64,000 bases of DNA from a bacterium (GCA_003577245.1 QEVS01000002.1:248001-312000), one strand, 5' to 3'; positions 32,889-42,021 are shown, numbered from the stretch's first letter. Notes: generated by a model from the sequence alone, not told the origin. Made by a program: numbers and translations.

Positions 32889-33389
32889 CTACGACCGAGG
32901 ACGGAAACGGCGTTCAAGGACCTGGTCGAGGGTCTCGCCGAGCGCAGCTTCGACCTGCGCGATGTGGGCGGCATCGTGCTGCACCCAGTGTTCTACCCAG
33001 GAGGCGACGGTGAATTCGCCGAGGGCTTCGTGCCTCCCGGTACGGACCCAGTCCGCCGGTGCGAGCGATTCAATGATGTTGAGGCTTGCCTGGCGTTGCA
33101 GGGCAAAGTCACCCAGCAGCTGCTGCTTGCGGTCGCGGCCACGGTTGCGGGAATCGGCCCATGCCTTTTCTTCGAAATCAGGGAAAACCGGGTGGCGCTC
33201 GGAGAGCATGCGTTCGAGGCGCATCCTCATGACCAGGAACTCGTCGTCGCGAAGATGCGCGAGGACAGTGCGCACCGGCCATTCGCCGGCGGCAGAGGCG
33301 TCGAGGCGGGTGTCGCTGACATCGGCCACGAGGTGGGCAAGGGCCGTGGGCGTGGCGGCAAGACGGTCGCGCAGATCGCCGGGTTCCAT
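32889..33389 (-). CDS. DinB-family protein (four-helix, metal-binding)
   Basis: The 166-aa protein has the DinB_2 pattern: DRLAATPTALAHLVADVSD, GEWPVRTVLAHLRDDEFLVMRMR with the first His, and the C-terminal HWVQHDAAHIAQVEAALG with the second metal-binding His pair. DinB-like proteins are thiol-dependent transferases or damage-responsive proteins of mostly unknown substrate. This is interesting beside the MshA/MshB-like pair at 43-45 kb. ATG 33389 lies 6 nt after TATCAT (33396-33401), a leaderless arrangement. The 204-bp gap downstream (32685-32888) holds nothing I recognise. Confidence 0.82.
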   Translation of the reverse strand: MEPGDLRDRLAATPTALAHLVADVSDTRLDASAAGEWPVRTVLAHLRDDEFLVMRMRLERMLSERHPVFPDFEEKAWADSRNRGRDRKQQLLGDFALQRQASLNIIESLAPADWVRTGRHEALGEFTVASWVEHWVQHDAAHIAQVEAALGETLDQVLERRFRPRS

Positions 33390-33478
33390 GAGTCCATGAT
33401 AGTGGCCGCAGGCAGGGAGGTTGCAGAACCGGGCCGGTTGGTCTCTGATGTGCGCTGTAAACGAGGAGGAAGCCTGTC

Positions 33479-34270
33479 ATGTCCTACACGACGGTCCTGG
33501 TTGAGCGGCGAGGAGACATCGGCATTGTCACGCTGAACCGGCCTGAGCGGATGAACGCGATCGACAACACCATGTCGGCGGAGATTGGTGAGGCCGTGAC
33601 AGAACTGAACGAAGATGCGACTGTCGGGGCGATCGTCCTCACGGGAGCGGGGCGCGCCTTCTGCTCGGGGGCCGACTTCTCACGTTTCGAGGATGCGATC
33701 CGGATGAGCGAGGGGCAGGCGGTTTCGAGGCCGCGATTGCCGATGAACTGGGTTGAGCTGGTGAGGAATGGCAAACCGGTTGTGTGCGCCATCAACGGGG
33801 CGTGCATAGGGGCGGGGCTCACGCGCACGCTGCCCTGCGACGTACGCATCGCTTCGTCGGCGGCGAAGTTCTCCATGCGATTCGTGAAAGTCGGGATTGT
33901 GGAGGAGATAGCGAGCTCGCAGATCCTGCCGCAGATAGTGGGGCTGCAGGTGGCAGCCGACCTCATCATGTCGGGCCGCACCTTCGGCGCCGAAGAGGCG
34001 CTGGCGATGGGGATTGTCCTGAAAGTGGTGGAGCCCGAACGGCTGCTGGAGGAGGCCCTGGCCCTGGCCGGGAGCTACGCCGAAAACGGGACAGCGACGG
34101 TGCTGGAAGCGAAGAGGCTCCTGTACGCGAACCACGCTGAGCCCGACATCGCTGCGGTCCAGCGGCGCGAACGGGAGGCGCTGGAACGCTGCTACGGGAG
34201 CCCGGAGCAGCGCGAGGCGGTGGCGGCCTTCCGGGAGAAACGTCAGCCGGACTTCCGCAAGCTCCGCTGA
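33479..34270 (+). CDS. enoyl-CoA hydratase/isomerase family protein
   Basis: The 263-aa crotonase starts at ATG 33479 after a GAGGAGG site. It has VTLNRPERMNAI, the first oxyanion-hole segment GRAFCSGADFSRF and the second GACIGAGLTRTLPCDVRIAS. The catalytic Glu positions fall in VKVGIVEEIASS. It should act on acyl-CoA esters, possibly in beta-oxidation or aromatic-acid breakdown. Unlike the homologue at 15998-16897 it is intact. It is followed by a universal stress protein with a separate promoter box. Confidence 0.9.
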   Translation: MSYTTVLVERRGDIGIVTLNRPERMNAIDNTMSAEIGEAVTELNEDATVGAIVLTGAGRAFCSGADFSRFEDAIRMSEGQAVSRPRLPMNWVELVRNGKPVVCAINGACIGAGLTRTLPCDVRIASSAAKFSMRFVKVGIVEEIASSQILPQIVGLQVAADLIMSGRTFGAEEALAMGIVLKVVEPERLLEEALALAGSYAENGTATVLEAKRLLYANHAEPDIAAVQRREREALERCYGSPEQREAVAAFREKRQPDFRKLR

Positions 34271-34318
34271 GGAGCCGCCGCCGGTGCGTGGCCGCCATCG
34301 CGCTGGTAAGCTCCGGGT

Positions 34319-35179
34319 ATGCGTCTGCTGACAACGACCGATAGCTCCGCCCATTCGCTCCGAGTGCTCCCGCACGCGGCGAAGTTCGCTGCCGGCCTCG
34401 GCGGGGAACTCGTGCTGTTGCGTGTCTTCGACCCGCGGGTGGATGCTGCATCGGAGCCGGGGGTGACTCTTGCCGAGGCTACGGCGAGCGCAATGCAACG
34501 CTGGCGGAAAGAGCTGCTGGCACTCCTGGAGCGGGAAGGGGTTGCGGGCGACGCCATTGTGGGGCAGAAGGGCCGGGGCGAGGAGATGCACGCCGCCTTG
34601 CTCCGCATCGCCGGGGAATCGGGAGCGGGAATGATGGCGATGGACTCGCGGGGCGCGGGAGCGCTACGGCACGCACTCCTGGGAAGCGTGGCTATGGGCA
34701 TCATTGGCAACTCGAAGTTGCCCGTGCTGGTAACGGGACAGAAGGCCGAAGCGCCGGCGCCCGGCGGGGCTTTGCGGCTGGTCGTGACCAATGATGGCTC
34801 GGCCGCGGCGCTGGACGTGGTGAACGAGCTGGCTCCCCTTCTTGAAGGCAGAGAGGTTGAAGTGACCCTTCTGCGCGTCTATGAAGGCGCAATTGGGGAT
34901 GCCGGCAGGCAAGCCGAGGCGGAGTCAGCCGCCGCTGAGCTGGAGGCAGTTGCCCGGCGCTTTCCGAAGGGACCGGCGGTGCGCGTCGCGGTGGAGGCAG
35001 CCAAGGGGCTCGAGAAGGTGGACGCTGCCATTGTGCGCGTGGCCGTGGAGTGCGGGGCGAGCGCAATCGCGATGTCGACGCACGGGCACAGTGCCCGCAG
35101 GCACCTGCTGGCGGGGAGCGTGGCACTTGGAGTGCTGGCGAAGTCGCCGGTGCCGCTCATCCTGGCGCGAGGCGGGTAG
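34319..35179 (+). CDS. universal stress protein with two UspA domains
   Basis: The 286-aa protein is a tandem of two UspA folds. Domain 1 begins MRLLTTTDSSAHSLRVLPHA and has GAGMMAMDSRGAGALRHALLGSVAMGIIGNSKLPVLV; domain 2 begins LRLVVTNDGSAAALDVVN and has GASAIAMSTHGHSARRHLLAGSVALGVLAKSPVPLILA. Domain 2 keeps the ATP-binding G-x2-G-x9-G(S) pattern; domain 1 reads RGAGALRHALLGSVA. It is cytoplasmic and probably nucleotide-binding. ATG 34319 follows TAAGCT by 6 nt with no ribosome site. Confidence 0.9.
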   Translation: MRLLTTTDSSAHSLRVLPHAAKFAAGLGGELVLLRVFDPRVDAASEPGVTLAEATASAMQRWRKELLALLEREGVAGDAIVGQKGRGEEMHAALLRIAGESGAGMMAMDSRGAGALRHALLGSVAMGIIGNSKLPVLVTGQKAEAPAPGGALRLVVTNDGSAAALDVVNELAPLLEGREVEVTLLRVYEGAIGDAGRQAEAESAAAELEAVARRFPKGPAVRVAVEAAKGLEKVDAAIVRVAVECGASAIAMSTHGHSARRHLLAGSVALGVLAKSPVPLILARGG

Positions 35180-35192
35180 ACGGAGCGATGGG

Positions 35193-35975
35193 CTACCGTT
35201 CGCCGAAGAACCAGTAGCGGCGGCGCTCTCTGCGGTAGCTGAGGCCGAACTGGCGGATGGCCGCATCGCGGATGCAGGCGGCGGCCGCAGCAGGGTCGTC
35301 CGTGACGGTGATGCGGTCGAGATCGGCCTTATCGATGGTGCCCATGCCGGCCAGCGATTCGCGCATGAAGGAGACCATCGGGCTCCAGTAGTCCGAGCCC
35401 ATGAGGACAATCGGGAAGTTCTTGATCTTGCCGGTCTGGATGAGGGTCGCGGCTTCGAAGACTTCGTCGATTGTGCCGAATCCCCCGGGCATGCCGACAA
35501 AGGCGTAGGAGTACTTGACGAGCATCACCTTGCGCACGAAGAAGTGGCGGAAGAGCACCATCTTGTCGAGGTAAGGGTTGGGGTGCTGCTCGAGTGGGAG
35601 TTCGATGTTGCAGCCGATTGAGCGGCCGCCGGCTTCGCGGGCGCCACGGTTGGCGGCTTCCATGATGCCGGGACCTCCGCCCGTCATGACGGTGAAACCG
35701 GTGCGGGCGAGCTCACCTCCGAGACGCCGGGCGAGGTCATAGTAGCGATGGTCTTCGGGGAAGCGGGCCGAGCCAAACACCGTGACGCAGGGCCCGACAA
35801 AGTGGAGGATGCGGAAACCGTTGATGAACTGCCAGGCGACTCGCAGCACCCATGCGAATTCGGCCAGGCGCGACTGGGGGCCGGCGAGGTAGAGCTCCTC
35901 GCCTCGCGTTCGCACGAGGTCGCCTCGTGGCTCTATCGAGGGAGGGGGCGGCTTCAGTTCACGGGGCGGTGTCAT
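35193..35975 (-). CDS. LOG family (TIGR00730-type) nucleotide-binding protein
   Basis: The 260-aa protein has the LOG/'lysine decarboxylase-like' pattern: VTVFGSARFPEDH, VMTGGGPGIMEAANRGA and the signature PGGFGTIDEVFE. LOG-type enzymes release cytokinin bases from nucleoside monophosphates, and bacterial homologues act as nucleotide phosphoribohydrolases; the mislabel 'lysine decarboxylase' should be avoided. The N-terminus has a Pro-rich extension before the fold. It is convergent with the universal stress protein gene. Confidence 0.88.
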   Translation of the reverse strand: MTPPRELKPPPPSIEPRGDLVRTRGEELYLAGPQSRLAEFAWVLRVAWQFINGFRILHFVGPCVTVFGSARFPEDHRYYDLARRLGGELARTGFTVMTGGGPGIMEAANRGAREAGGRSIGCNIELPLEQHPNPYLDKMVLFRHFFVRKVMLVKYSYAFVGMPGGFGTIDEVFEAATLIQTGKIKNFPIVLMGSDYWSPMVSFMRESLAGMGTIDKADLDRITVTDDPAAAAACIRDAAIRQFGLSYRRERRRYWFFGER

Positions 35976-36011
35976 TCGCTCAGGATACGGCGAGGGGCGG
36001 GTGAAGGGCCT

Positions 36012-36290
36012 CTATCGCCAGGCATTGAGGCAGACCTCGAAGGCGGCACGAATGCGCGAAGCAGCCGCCGCGGGCACGAGATCGCCGAAGCCATCGAGGC
36101 GCAGGTCAAGGTAGTCAAGGGCTGAAGCCGGGCCTGTGACATCGTCGTTCGCGGCGGCCTCGGCAAAGAAGGCGGCGGCAAGCGTCTCGGGGTGCGCTTC
36201 AAACAGCGACGGTGCGGCGGCGAGGCTCAGCGCAGCGGGGTCGAGGCCCAGGATGCGAGCGAGCTGGATGAGCCGCAGGTCGGGCGGCAT
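36012..36290 (-). CDS. hypothetical protein, 92 aa
   Basis: This small, mainly helical protein (MPPDLRLIQLARILGLDPAAL) is rich in Ala and Leu and ends LDGFGDLVPAAAASRIRAAFEVCLNAWR. It begins 4 nt after the stop of the zinc-ribbon gene, so it is probably translated from the same message. I recognise no family. Third-position GC bias supports a real gene. Confidence 0.55.
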   Translation of the reverse strand: MPPDLRLIQLARILGLDPAALSLAAAPSLFEAHPETLAAAFFAEAAANDDVTGPASALDYLDLRLDGFGDLVPAAAASRIRAAFEVCLNAWR

Positions 36291-36294
36291 GGGC

Positions 36295-36657
36295 TCAGCC
36301 GGTGACTTCCTCGCGCGTGGGGGAAGGCTTGATCTTGTTGTAGCAGGCGCTGCAGTACACGGGCCGTTCGCCGCGCGGGACGAAGGGGACCTCTGTCATC
36401 TGGCCGCAGTCGGCGCAGGCGGCGGGGTGCATCTGGCGCGGGGTCTTGCCGCCGAAGCTGGCGAAATTGCCGTAGCGCACGTAGCCGTCGTTCTCTTCAA
36501 GGGTGCTGCGCGTCGCGCGCCGGGCGGTGCGGCATGATGGACAGCGCGTGGGCTCGTTCATGAGCCCTTTGTTGGCGTAGAACTCCTGCTCGCCGGCGGT
36601 GAAAACGAAGTGCGTGCCACAATCGCGGCAGGCGATCTGCTTATCGGCAAAGGCCAA
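36295..36657 (-). CDS. double zinc-ribbon protein (zf-trcl type)
   Basis: The 120-aa protein starts at TTG 36657 with AAAAGGAG about 11 nt upstream. It has two zinc modules. The first is CRDCGTHFVFTAGEQEFY...CPSC. The second is CADCGQMTEVPFVPRGERPVYCSACY. This arrangement is common as a small uncharacterised CxxCxxC protein in several bacterial phyla, and the first module matches the 'probable zinc ribbon' family. It may bind nucleic acid or protein. A promoter with -35/-10 boxes lies upstream. Confidence 0.8.
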   Translation of the reverse strand: MAFADKQIACRDCGTHFVFTAGEQEFYANKGLMNEPTRCPSCRTARRATRSTLEENDGYVRYGNFASFGGKTPRQMHPAACADCGQMTEVPFVPRGERPVYCSACYNKIKPSPTREEVTG

Positions 36658-36703
36658 GGGACAAGGACTCCTTTTGAGATCTGCGCATGCAGGTCTGTTA
36701 TCC

Positions 36704-36732
36704 ACTGTAGCAGAAGCGGCGACGACGGTCAG
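36704..36732 (-). promoter_or_regulatory. promoter of zinc-ribbon gene
   Basis: On the minus strand CTGACC (36727-36732), a 17-nt spacer and TACAGT (36704-36709) form a plausible sigma-70 promoter. Transcription would start about 40 nt before the TTG start codon. Confidence 0.5.
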
Positions 36733-36910
36733 TGCATCCACGGCCGCAGGGCGGTGCAGGGCCGGGGCGATCGCAGGCCTGTGGCCGCTCCAGCGCCGGC
36801 ATCGGCTCGCGATCGCCATTGTGGGCCACCCGTCACCTCCGCGCGGGCCGGGGCCATTCCTCTTGCGAAGCGCCCGGGCTGGCCACCGGTAACATTCCAC
36901 GAGGATTCTC

Positions 36911-37921
36911 ATGCGCGTTCCCTCCGCCTTCCCGGTTGTCGTGTTTCTCCTGTGCTCGTTGAATGTGGCGGCCTGCAGCAGCCGGCAGCCTTCCACTGCA
37001 GAGGGCCAGCCGGGCGCTTCACTCACGCAGCAGGCAATCACCCCGGCGGTGGCCAGGGATGGAACGGAAGCGGCGCCGGAGGGCGGTACTGCATCCCTGC
37101 CAAAGGAAGGTTGCGAGGTGCGGACGTCCCCGGGGCCCGGGGGGCCGGTCACCGACCCGCAGGGCCCCTACTACCACCGGGTGGCCGTTGCGCGCATCGC
37201 CAACGGCGAGCGGCTGAGCGACGCGAAGGTGGTGCTCGACCACGCCTCCGTACCCGATGGTGTGGAGACGGCCGGCGGCCGCGTGCTCATCTACTACGTC
37301 AACGGGGCCGACCACGGCGTTTTCGTGGCAGAGCTCGACGGCGACGCGGCGACGCCACTCGGGCCCATCACCCTCGACGGCGTGCCGAAGCCCCAGGGCG
37401 TCGTCGACCCCGACGCCACGCTCCTGAGCGACGGCAGGATCAGGCTCGCCTACATGAGCGGCATGGGGGGCCCCGGAGGCGCAGGCGGATGGTCCATGTG
37501 CCTGGCCGACTCGACCGACGGAGTGAACTTCACGGTCATCGGCCAGGCGCTCAGGTTCACGAGCACCGTTTCGACTGACCCTTCGCTGGCGGAGCTTCGC
37601 GGTGGTGGCTGGCTGATGGCAGTTTCGCAGGGCGCCAACACGGTCCTCGCTCGCGCAGAGGACGGGCTCCAGTTCGAGGTATTCGCGACGGTGGACTACG
37701 GTGGCGTTCCCGAGGTAACCATCCTTGCCGATGGGCGAGTGGCGCTTTACGTCTGCTCCATGAAGGGCATCGGGGTTCACGCGTCGGCAGACCAGGGGAA
37801 GACGTGGCGGCAGGTGACAACCATTTCCAGTCCAATCGCGGGCTCGAAGCTGTTCTGCGACCCGTCGGTGGTGACGGGCACGGATCTATTCGTCTTCAAG
37901 GTCGGGCCGGGCAAGGAGTGA
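36911..37921 (+). CDS. beta-propeller lipoprotein (sialidase-like / BNR repeat)
   Basis: The 336-aa protein has a lipobox at SLNVAAC, a Gly/Ala/Pro-rich linker, and a propeller-like domain with repeated blades (DPDATLLSDGRIRLAYMSG, DSTDGVNFTVIG, TILADGRVALYVCSMKG) and an Asp-box ASADQGKTWRQ. It resembles sialidase or glycoside-hydrolase-like surface propellers, but catalytic residues cannot be identified. GAGGATTCTC precedes ATG 36911. It is probably bound to the outer membrane face and may bind glycans. Confidence 0.75.
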   Translation: MRVPSAFPVVVFLLCSLNVAACSSRQPSTAEGQPGASLTQQAITPAVARDGTEAAPEGGTASLPKEGCEVRTSPGPGGPVTDPQGPYYHRVAVARIANGERLSDAKVVLDHASVPDGVETAGGRVLIYYVNGADHGVFVAELDGDAATPLGPITLDGVPKPQGVVDPDATLLSDGRIRLAYMSGMGGPGGAGGWSMCLADSTDGVNFTVIGQALRFTSTVSTDPSLAELRGGGWLMAVSQGANTVLARAEDGLQFEVFATVDYGGVPEVTILADGRVALYVCSMKGIGVHASADQGKTWRQVTTISSPIAGSKLFCDPSVVTGTDLFVFKVGPGKE

Positions 37922-37986
37922 CGGCGTCTCGCCGCGCTTCTCTCGTCTTGTCGCAGCGGGTGATACGGTAGCTAGCGGGCTCGCGC

Positions 37987-38646
37987 ATGCGAGCGAGGCC
38001 GCTTCGAATGATGGATGAGGTCCCCGAAGAACGTCCCCACAGCAGGCGCGAGTACTCGGGCCCGGCGTCGACGCTCGGGGTGGCAGCGCTGATCGTGCTT
38101 GCGGTCGGGCTGGCGATCTGGTTCTTCGAGATGCGCGGGCCGGAAGGCGCCGGGGGCGAGGACAGCGGGCAGGGAATCGTGGACCTGCCCGGCGAGCTGA
38201 ACCCCACGGGAAAGAAGCCGGCGGCCGAACCGGGACGGGCCGCGCCCAATTTCGCCCTCCACGACCTGGAGGGCGAGACCGTGCTGCTGACGGGCTTCCG
38301 GGGGCGCTACGTGCTGCTCAACTTCTGGGCGAGCTGGTGCGGGCCTTGCCGGGGTGAGACGCCCGACTTGCAGGCTCTCCAGGCGCGAGCAGGCGGAGCA
38401 AGGTTCACCGTGGTTGGCGTCAACCAGCAGGAGCCGGCCGGCGACGCGCGGAGCTTCACGCAGCAGTTCGGCGTTACCTACCCCGTGCTCCTCGATCGTT
38501 CGGGGGAAGTCTCGAACGCATACCGCGTGGGCCGAGGGTTGCCTGTGAGCATGCTGGTCAGCCCCGACGGCACCGTCGTGCGGGTGTACATCGGGCGCGT
38601 TTCGGCGGAGGACCTGGAGGCGTTGGAGAAGGAGTACCTCCCGTGA
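37987..38646 (+). CDS. TlpA/ResA-like membrane-anchored thioredoxin
   Basis: The 219-aa protein has one N-terminal membrane helix (LGVAALIVLAVGLAIWFFEM), then a thioredoxin domain with the active site FWASWCGPCRGETPDLQAL. VVGVNQQEPAGDARSFTQQFGVTYPVLLD and GLPVSMLVSPDG are the typical TlpA/ResA-like features, the latter with the cis-Pro. It would face outside and reduce apocytochrome c thiols. The next gene is resB, overlapping by 4 nt, which supports cytochrome c maturation (system II). ATG 38008 or 38011 could also be the start. Confidence 0.9.
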   Translation: MRARPLRMMDEVPEERPHSRREYSGPASTLGVAALIVLAVGLAIWFFEMRGPEGAGGEDSGQGIVDLPGELNPTGKKPAAEPGRAAPNFALHDLEGETVLLTGFRGRYVLLNFWASWCGPCRGETPDLQALQARAGGARFTVVGVNQQEPAGDARSFTQQFGVTYPVLLDRSGEVSNAYRVGRGLPVSMLVSPDGTVVRVYIGRVSAEDLEALEKEYLP

Positions 38647-40346
38647 GGGCGCCGGCGCGCCCGGCAGCAGCGCCCCTTCGGCCCGGCGGGCTCGATCCCC
38701 TGCGCTTTGCCTGGCAGCTGCTGACGAACGTGAAATTCGCGCTCCTGCTGGTTGGCCTGGCGGGCGTGGCCGGTCTCGTGGGCGTGGTGGTCCCGCAGGT
38801 ACCGGCGCCGATGCGGGGCAATCCCGCGGCGCGAGCAGCCTGGCTGGAAGCCCAGCGCGCGGACTACGGCGCCTTCACCGATCCGTTCGACAGGCTGGAG
38901 CTCTTCGATGTGTTCCACTCGTGGTGGTTCACGGGGCTGTGGGCGCTGATCATCGTCGCGGTCACCGTGTGCACGGTCAGCCGCTTCTTGCCGACGTGGC
39001 GAAGCGTGCACCGGCCTCCAAAGGCTGTGGCCGGACGCTTCTTCGAGACGGCCCACCACCGGGCGAACTTCTCACACGCCGGCGGGACCGAAGCAATCGA
39101 AAAGCTGCTGGTGAGGCGCCGCTACCGCGTGGAGCATGTGAAGGCCGAGGACTCGGCCGAGTACCTGTTCGCCGAACGGTTCGCATGGAGCCACTACGGG
39201 ACGTTCTTGAGCCACCTTGCGCTGCTGATGCTGCTCGTGGGCGGCCTGCTCACCGTCTTCGCGGGTTTCGACCGGACGCTTGTGATCGCCGAAACGACAC
39301 CCGCGGCGCCGATCTTCGACGACCCCGGACCCGGGCAGATCTTCGTGCGCGTCCTCGATTCAGTGCGAGGCATCGACCCGCAGGGGAATATCGTGGATTA
39401 CCGCACCCTGGTTGAGGTCCGCCGCGGAGACCGGACGGAGCGGTGCACGACCACGGTCAATGACCCGTGCTCGGCCTTCGGCTACCGCGTGCACCAGGCT
39501 GCCTTCTTCGACGACATTGGCCGGCTGCATGTTGCGGCTCCCGATGGCCGGGTGCTCTACGACGACGTTATCGACTTCGAGAACCGGACGACGGCCGTCC
39601 CATGGTTACGCGTGACCGACAGGCAGGGGAACGTGGTCTTCGACGAAGAGACACCCCAGGCGGCCACGGAGCCCGGGGAGAGCCCGGGCCCGGAGGATGA
39701 CGTCGCCCTGGGGGCGGCCGAATTCCCGGCGCCCGGTGGCGGGGGCGGTTTCGTCTCCCTGCCCGTGGCCTGGCGCGTGGTGGACGGCGAGCTACGTGTG
39801 CTGGTGTTGTCCGAGTCGGCGCCCGGCGAGGTCCTGTCACCGGGCATGGCCGCAGCATCCGGGGAGTATCGCATCGAGTTCCGGGAGGCTCGCAGCATCC
39901 CGGCGATGCGGATTGACGACATGCCCGGCGCACTCCCTGGAGATGGGACGGCCACCGTCCAGATGCTGTCGGGCCGGGACGGGCGCCCTTATCTCTTCGT
40001 GAGCGGCATCGATAGCGACAACGTAGAGCTCGAGGTGGACCAGCCCGCCCGCACGCCGGGGGGTTTCACCTACACCTTCGGGGGCCGGGTCGAGGCGGCA
40101 GGCCTGAGCGTTCGGCGCGACCCGGGCGACACGTTCATCTGGATTGCCGTAGGGATGGCGCTCGCCGGCCTTTCGATCACTTTCTACGTCCCGCGAAGGC
40201 GGCTGTGGGTGAAGGTGACGCCGTCCCGCACCTACGTGGCAGGCATGGCGGAGCGAACGACGCGTTTCGGGCGCGAGCTTCGCCTGATGGGGGCGGAGCT
40301 GGGCGCCCGGGACGCCCTCCTGCCGGGCGACACGGAGAAGGACTGA
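38643..40346 (+). CDS. resB: ResB-like cytochrome c biogenesis protein
   Basis: The 567-aa protein starts at GTG 38643 inside the stop of the thioredoxin gene. It has four membrane helices: FALLLVGLAGVAGLVGVVVPQ, WWFTGLWALIIVAVTVCTVS, LSHLALLMLLVGGLLTVF and a last one near the C-terminus (FIWIAVGMALAGLSITFYVPRR). A large external domain lies between helices three and four. This matches ResB/Ccs1, which delivers heme with ResC/CcsA in system II. ResC is not in this window. Confidence 0.88.
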   Translation: MRAPARPAAAPLRPGGLDPLRFAWQLLTNVKFALLLVGLAGVAGLVGVVVPQVPAPMRGNPAARAAWLEAQRADYGAFTDPFDRLELFDVFHSWWFTGLWALIIVAVTVCTVSRFLPTWRSVHRPPKAVAGRFFETAHHRANFSHAGGTEAIEKLLVRRRYRVEHVKAEDSAEYLFAERFAWSHYGTFLSHLALLMLLVGGLLTVFAGFDRTLVIAETTPAAPIFDDPGPGQIFVRVLDSVRGIDPQGNIVDYRTLVEVRRGDRTERCTTTVNDPCSAFGYRVHQAAFFDDIGRLHVAAPDGRVLYDDVIDFENRTTAVPWLRVTDRQGNVVFDEETPQAATEPGESPGPEDDVALGAAEFPAPGGGGGFVSLPVAWRVVDGELRVLVLSESAPGEVLSPGMAAASGEYRIEFREARSIPAMRIDDMPGALPGDGTATVQMLSGRDGRPYLFVSGIDSDNVELEVDQPARTPGGFTYTFGGRVEAAGLSVRRDPGDTFIWIAVGMALAGLSITFYVPRRRLWVKVTPSRTYVAGMAERTTRFGRELRLMGAELGARDALLPGDTEKD

Positions 40347-40377
40347 AAAGACCGTTCGCCCCGCCCACGGCGCGGCA

Positions 40378-40386
40378 TGCTACGAT
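40378..40386 (+). promoter_or_regulatory. extended -10 promoter of folE
   Basis: TGCTACGAT provides a TGn extension and a TACGAT -10 box about 45 nt before the TTG start. No clear -35 box is seen. Confidence 0.4.
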
Positions 40387-40432
40387 CCCGGGCGGGCCGT
40401 GTTGGCGGTACTTCAGTGCAGGCGAGGGTGGC

Positions 40433-41008
40433 TTGGACGCTCCCCGTGATATCGACCGCAAGCGCGTTGCCTCCGCCGTCACGGAGCTTCTCTGCGCCAT
40501 TGGCGACGACCCCGGGCGGGACGGCCTGCGCGACACGCCCCGGCGCATTGCGGACATGTACGCGGAGGTTTTCTCGGGCCTGGCGGTGGACCCCGCCTCG
40601 TTCCTGGGCACCACATTCGCGGTGGCGCACGACGAGATGGTGATCCTGCGGAACATCCCTTTCTACAGCATGTGCGAGCACCATCTGCTGCCGTTCCATG
40701 GCGAGGCTCACGTCGGCTACGTTCCCGATGGGCGGGTGGTGGGCATCAGCAAGCTGGCGCGGGTCGTTGAGACGTGCGCCCGCAGGCCCCAGGTGCAGGA
40801 GCTGCTGACGAGCCAGGTCGCGGAGACGATCATGGCCGGTCTGAAGCCCGACGGCGTGGCGGTGGTCATCGACGCCGAGCATCTTTGCATGACCATGCGG
40901 GGCGTCCAGAAGCCCGGCAGCCGTATGGTGACGAGCGCCATGCGCGGCAGCTTCCGGAAGTCGCCGGTGACGCGGGCAGAGTTCCTGTCGCTGGTGCACG
41001 GACGGTGA
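40433..41008 (+). CDS. folE: GTP cyclohydrolase I
   Basis: The 191-aa enzyme converts GTP to 7,8-dihydroneopterin triphosphate, the first step of folate or related pterin synthesis. The zinc ligands and catalytic His are in SMCEHHLLPFHG and LCMTMRGVQKPGS; GISKLARVVE is also diagnostic. TTG 40433 gives the usual length, with GAGGG upstream. The following acyltransferase gene overlaps it by 4 nt (GTGA), so they form one transcript unit. Confidence 0.94.
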   Translation: MDAPRDIDRKRVASAVTELLCAIGDDPGRDGLRDTPRRIADMYAEVFSGLAVDPASFLGTTFAVAHDEMVILRNIPFYSMCEHHLLPFHGEAHVGYVPDGRVVGISKLARVVETCARRPQVQELLTSQVAETIMAGLKPDGVAVVIDAEHLCMTMRGVQKPGSRMVTSAMRGSFRKSPVTRAEFLSLVHGR

Positions 41009-42021
41009 GCGACCTGGCGGAGGCCGAGGCCGGGACCCGCCTTGCGATCACGTCCGAGGCCTTCGAGACGCTCCGTCTGGAATGGGCGGCGTTGCACGCG
41101 GCAACACGAGAGGCGCCACCATTCCTGCACCCCGCATGGCACGAGACGTGGCTGCGGCACTTCGGCGAGGGAGTGGCACCGGTGTTCCTGGCCTGCCGCG
41201 ACGGAGACGAGCTTGTTGGCGTGGCGGCGCTCGAGATTGCAGGAGACACGGCCCGGCAGCTGGGGGACCACCATGTCTGTGACTATGCCGGGCCGCTGGC
41301 GCTGCCGGGGCGCGAGGCGGAAGTAGCCGCAGGTGTGCTCGAATGGCTGACGGAGGACCTGACCTCCCACCTGGTCCTCTGGGGGTTGCAGGAGGATGCC
41401 GCCGTGGTGGGAGCTTTCGCGGAAGCGGCCGGGGCTTGGGGCTGGGAGCTCGAGGCCACGCAGGAGGCGATCGCGCCTGCCGCGAAGCTTCCCGGAGACT
41501 TTGAAACTTTCGTGGCGGGCCTGTCGAAGAAGGACCGGCACGAGCTGCGGAGGAAGCTTCGCAACCTGGAAGCGGCGGGCGAGGTGGAGTTCGAGTCTGT
41601 CTCGGAGCCGGGCGCCATTGAGGCCCGGTTCGACCTCTTCCTGCAGATGATGCGAAGGAGCCGCGAGGACAAGGACGAGTTCCTGACTCCGCGGATGGAG
41701 GCGTTCTTCCGGGACCTTGGCCGGACCATGGGGGCACAGGGGCTGGCCCGTCTCAACACGCTCCTGCTCGATGGGGCGCCGGTGGCGATGATTTTCTGCT
41801 TTGAAAACGAGGGGACGACGTTCCTCTACAACAGCGGCTATGAGCCAGCGTTGGCCCCACTGGCCGTGGGGCTGCTTTCGAAGGCCCACGCGATCAGCGA
41901 TGCAATCGCTCGTGGCAAACGGGTCTTCGACTTCCTGCGTGGCGAAGAGGACTACAAGCGCAGGCTCGGCGGCGTTGAGGCGCGGGTACTGACCTTGCGA
42001 CTCGTGCAGCGGCGGGACTGA
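41005..42021 (+). CDS. FemAB/GNAT-type acyltransferase (CelD/BcsL-like)
   Basis: The 338-aa protein starts at GTG 41005, overlapping the folE stop. It has the pattern of the FemAB-like GNAT family (Acetyltransf_6): PPFLHPAWHETWLRHFGEG near the start, LSKKDRHELRRKLRNLEAAG in the middle and MIFCFENEGTTFLYNSGYEPALAPLAVG...KAHAISDAIARGKRVFDFLRGEEDYKRRLG at the end. Members attach acyl or aminoacyl groups during exopolysaccharide or envelope synthesis. The specific substrate is unknown, and the link with folE may be only positional. Confidence 0.82.
   Translation: MSDLAEAEAGTRLAITSEAFETLRLEWAALHAATREAPPFLHPAWHETWLRHFGEGVAPVFLACRDGDELVGVAALEIAGDTARQLGDHHVCDYAGPLALPGREAEVAAGVLEWLTEDLTSHLVLWGLQEDAAVVGAFAEAAGAWGWELEATQEAIAPAAKLPGDFETFVAGLSKKDRHELRRKLRNLEAAGEVEFESVSEPGAIEARFDLFLQMMRRSREDKDEFLTPRMEAFFRDLGRTMGAQGLARLNTLLLDGAPVAMIFCFENEGTTFLYNSGYEPALAPLAVGLLSKAHAISDAIARGKRVFDFLRGEEDYKRRLGGVEARVLTLRLVQRRD

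Noticed and set aside
35193..35975. Lysine decarboxylase
   Set aside because: PGGFGTIDEVFE is the LOG-family signature. The decarboxylase name is a historical misannotation.
36658..37152. N-terminal extension of the zinc-ribbon ORF to 37152
   Set aside because: The upstream part is low-complexity sequence antisense to the propeller lipoprotein leader, while TTG 36657 has a strong ribosome site.
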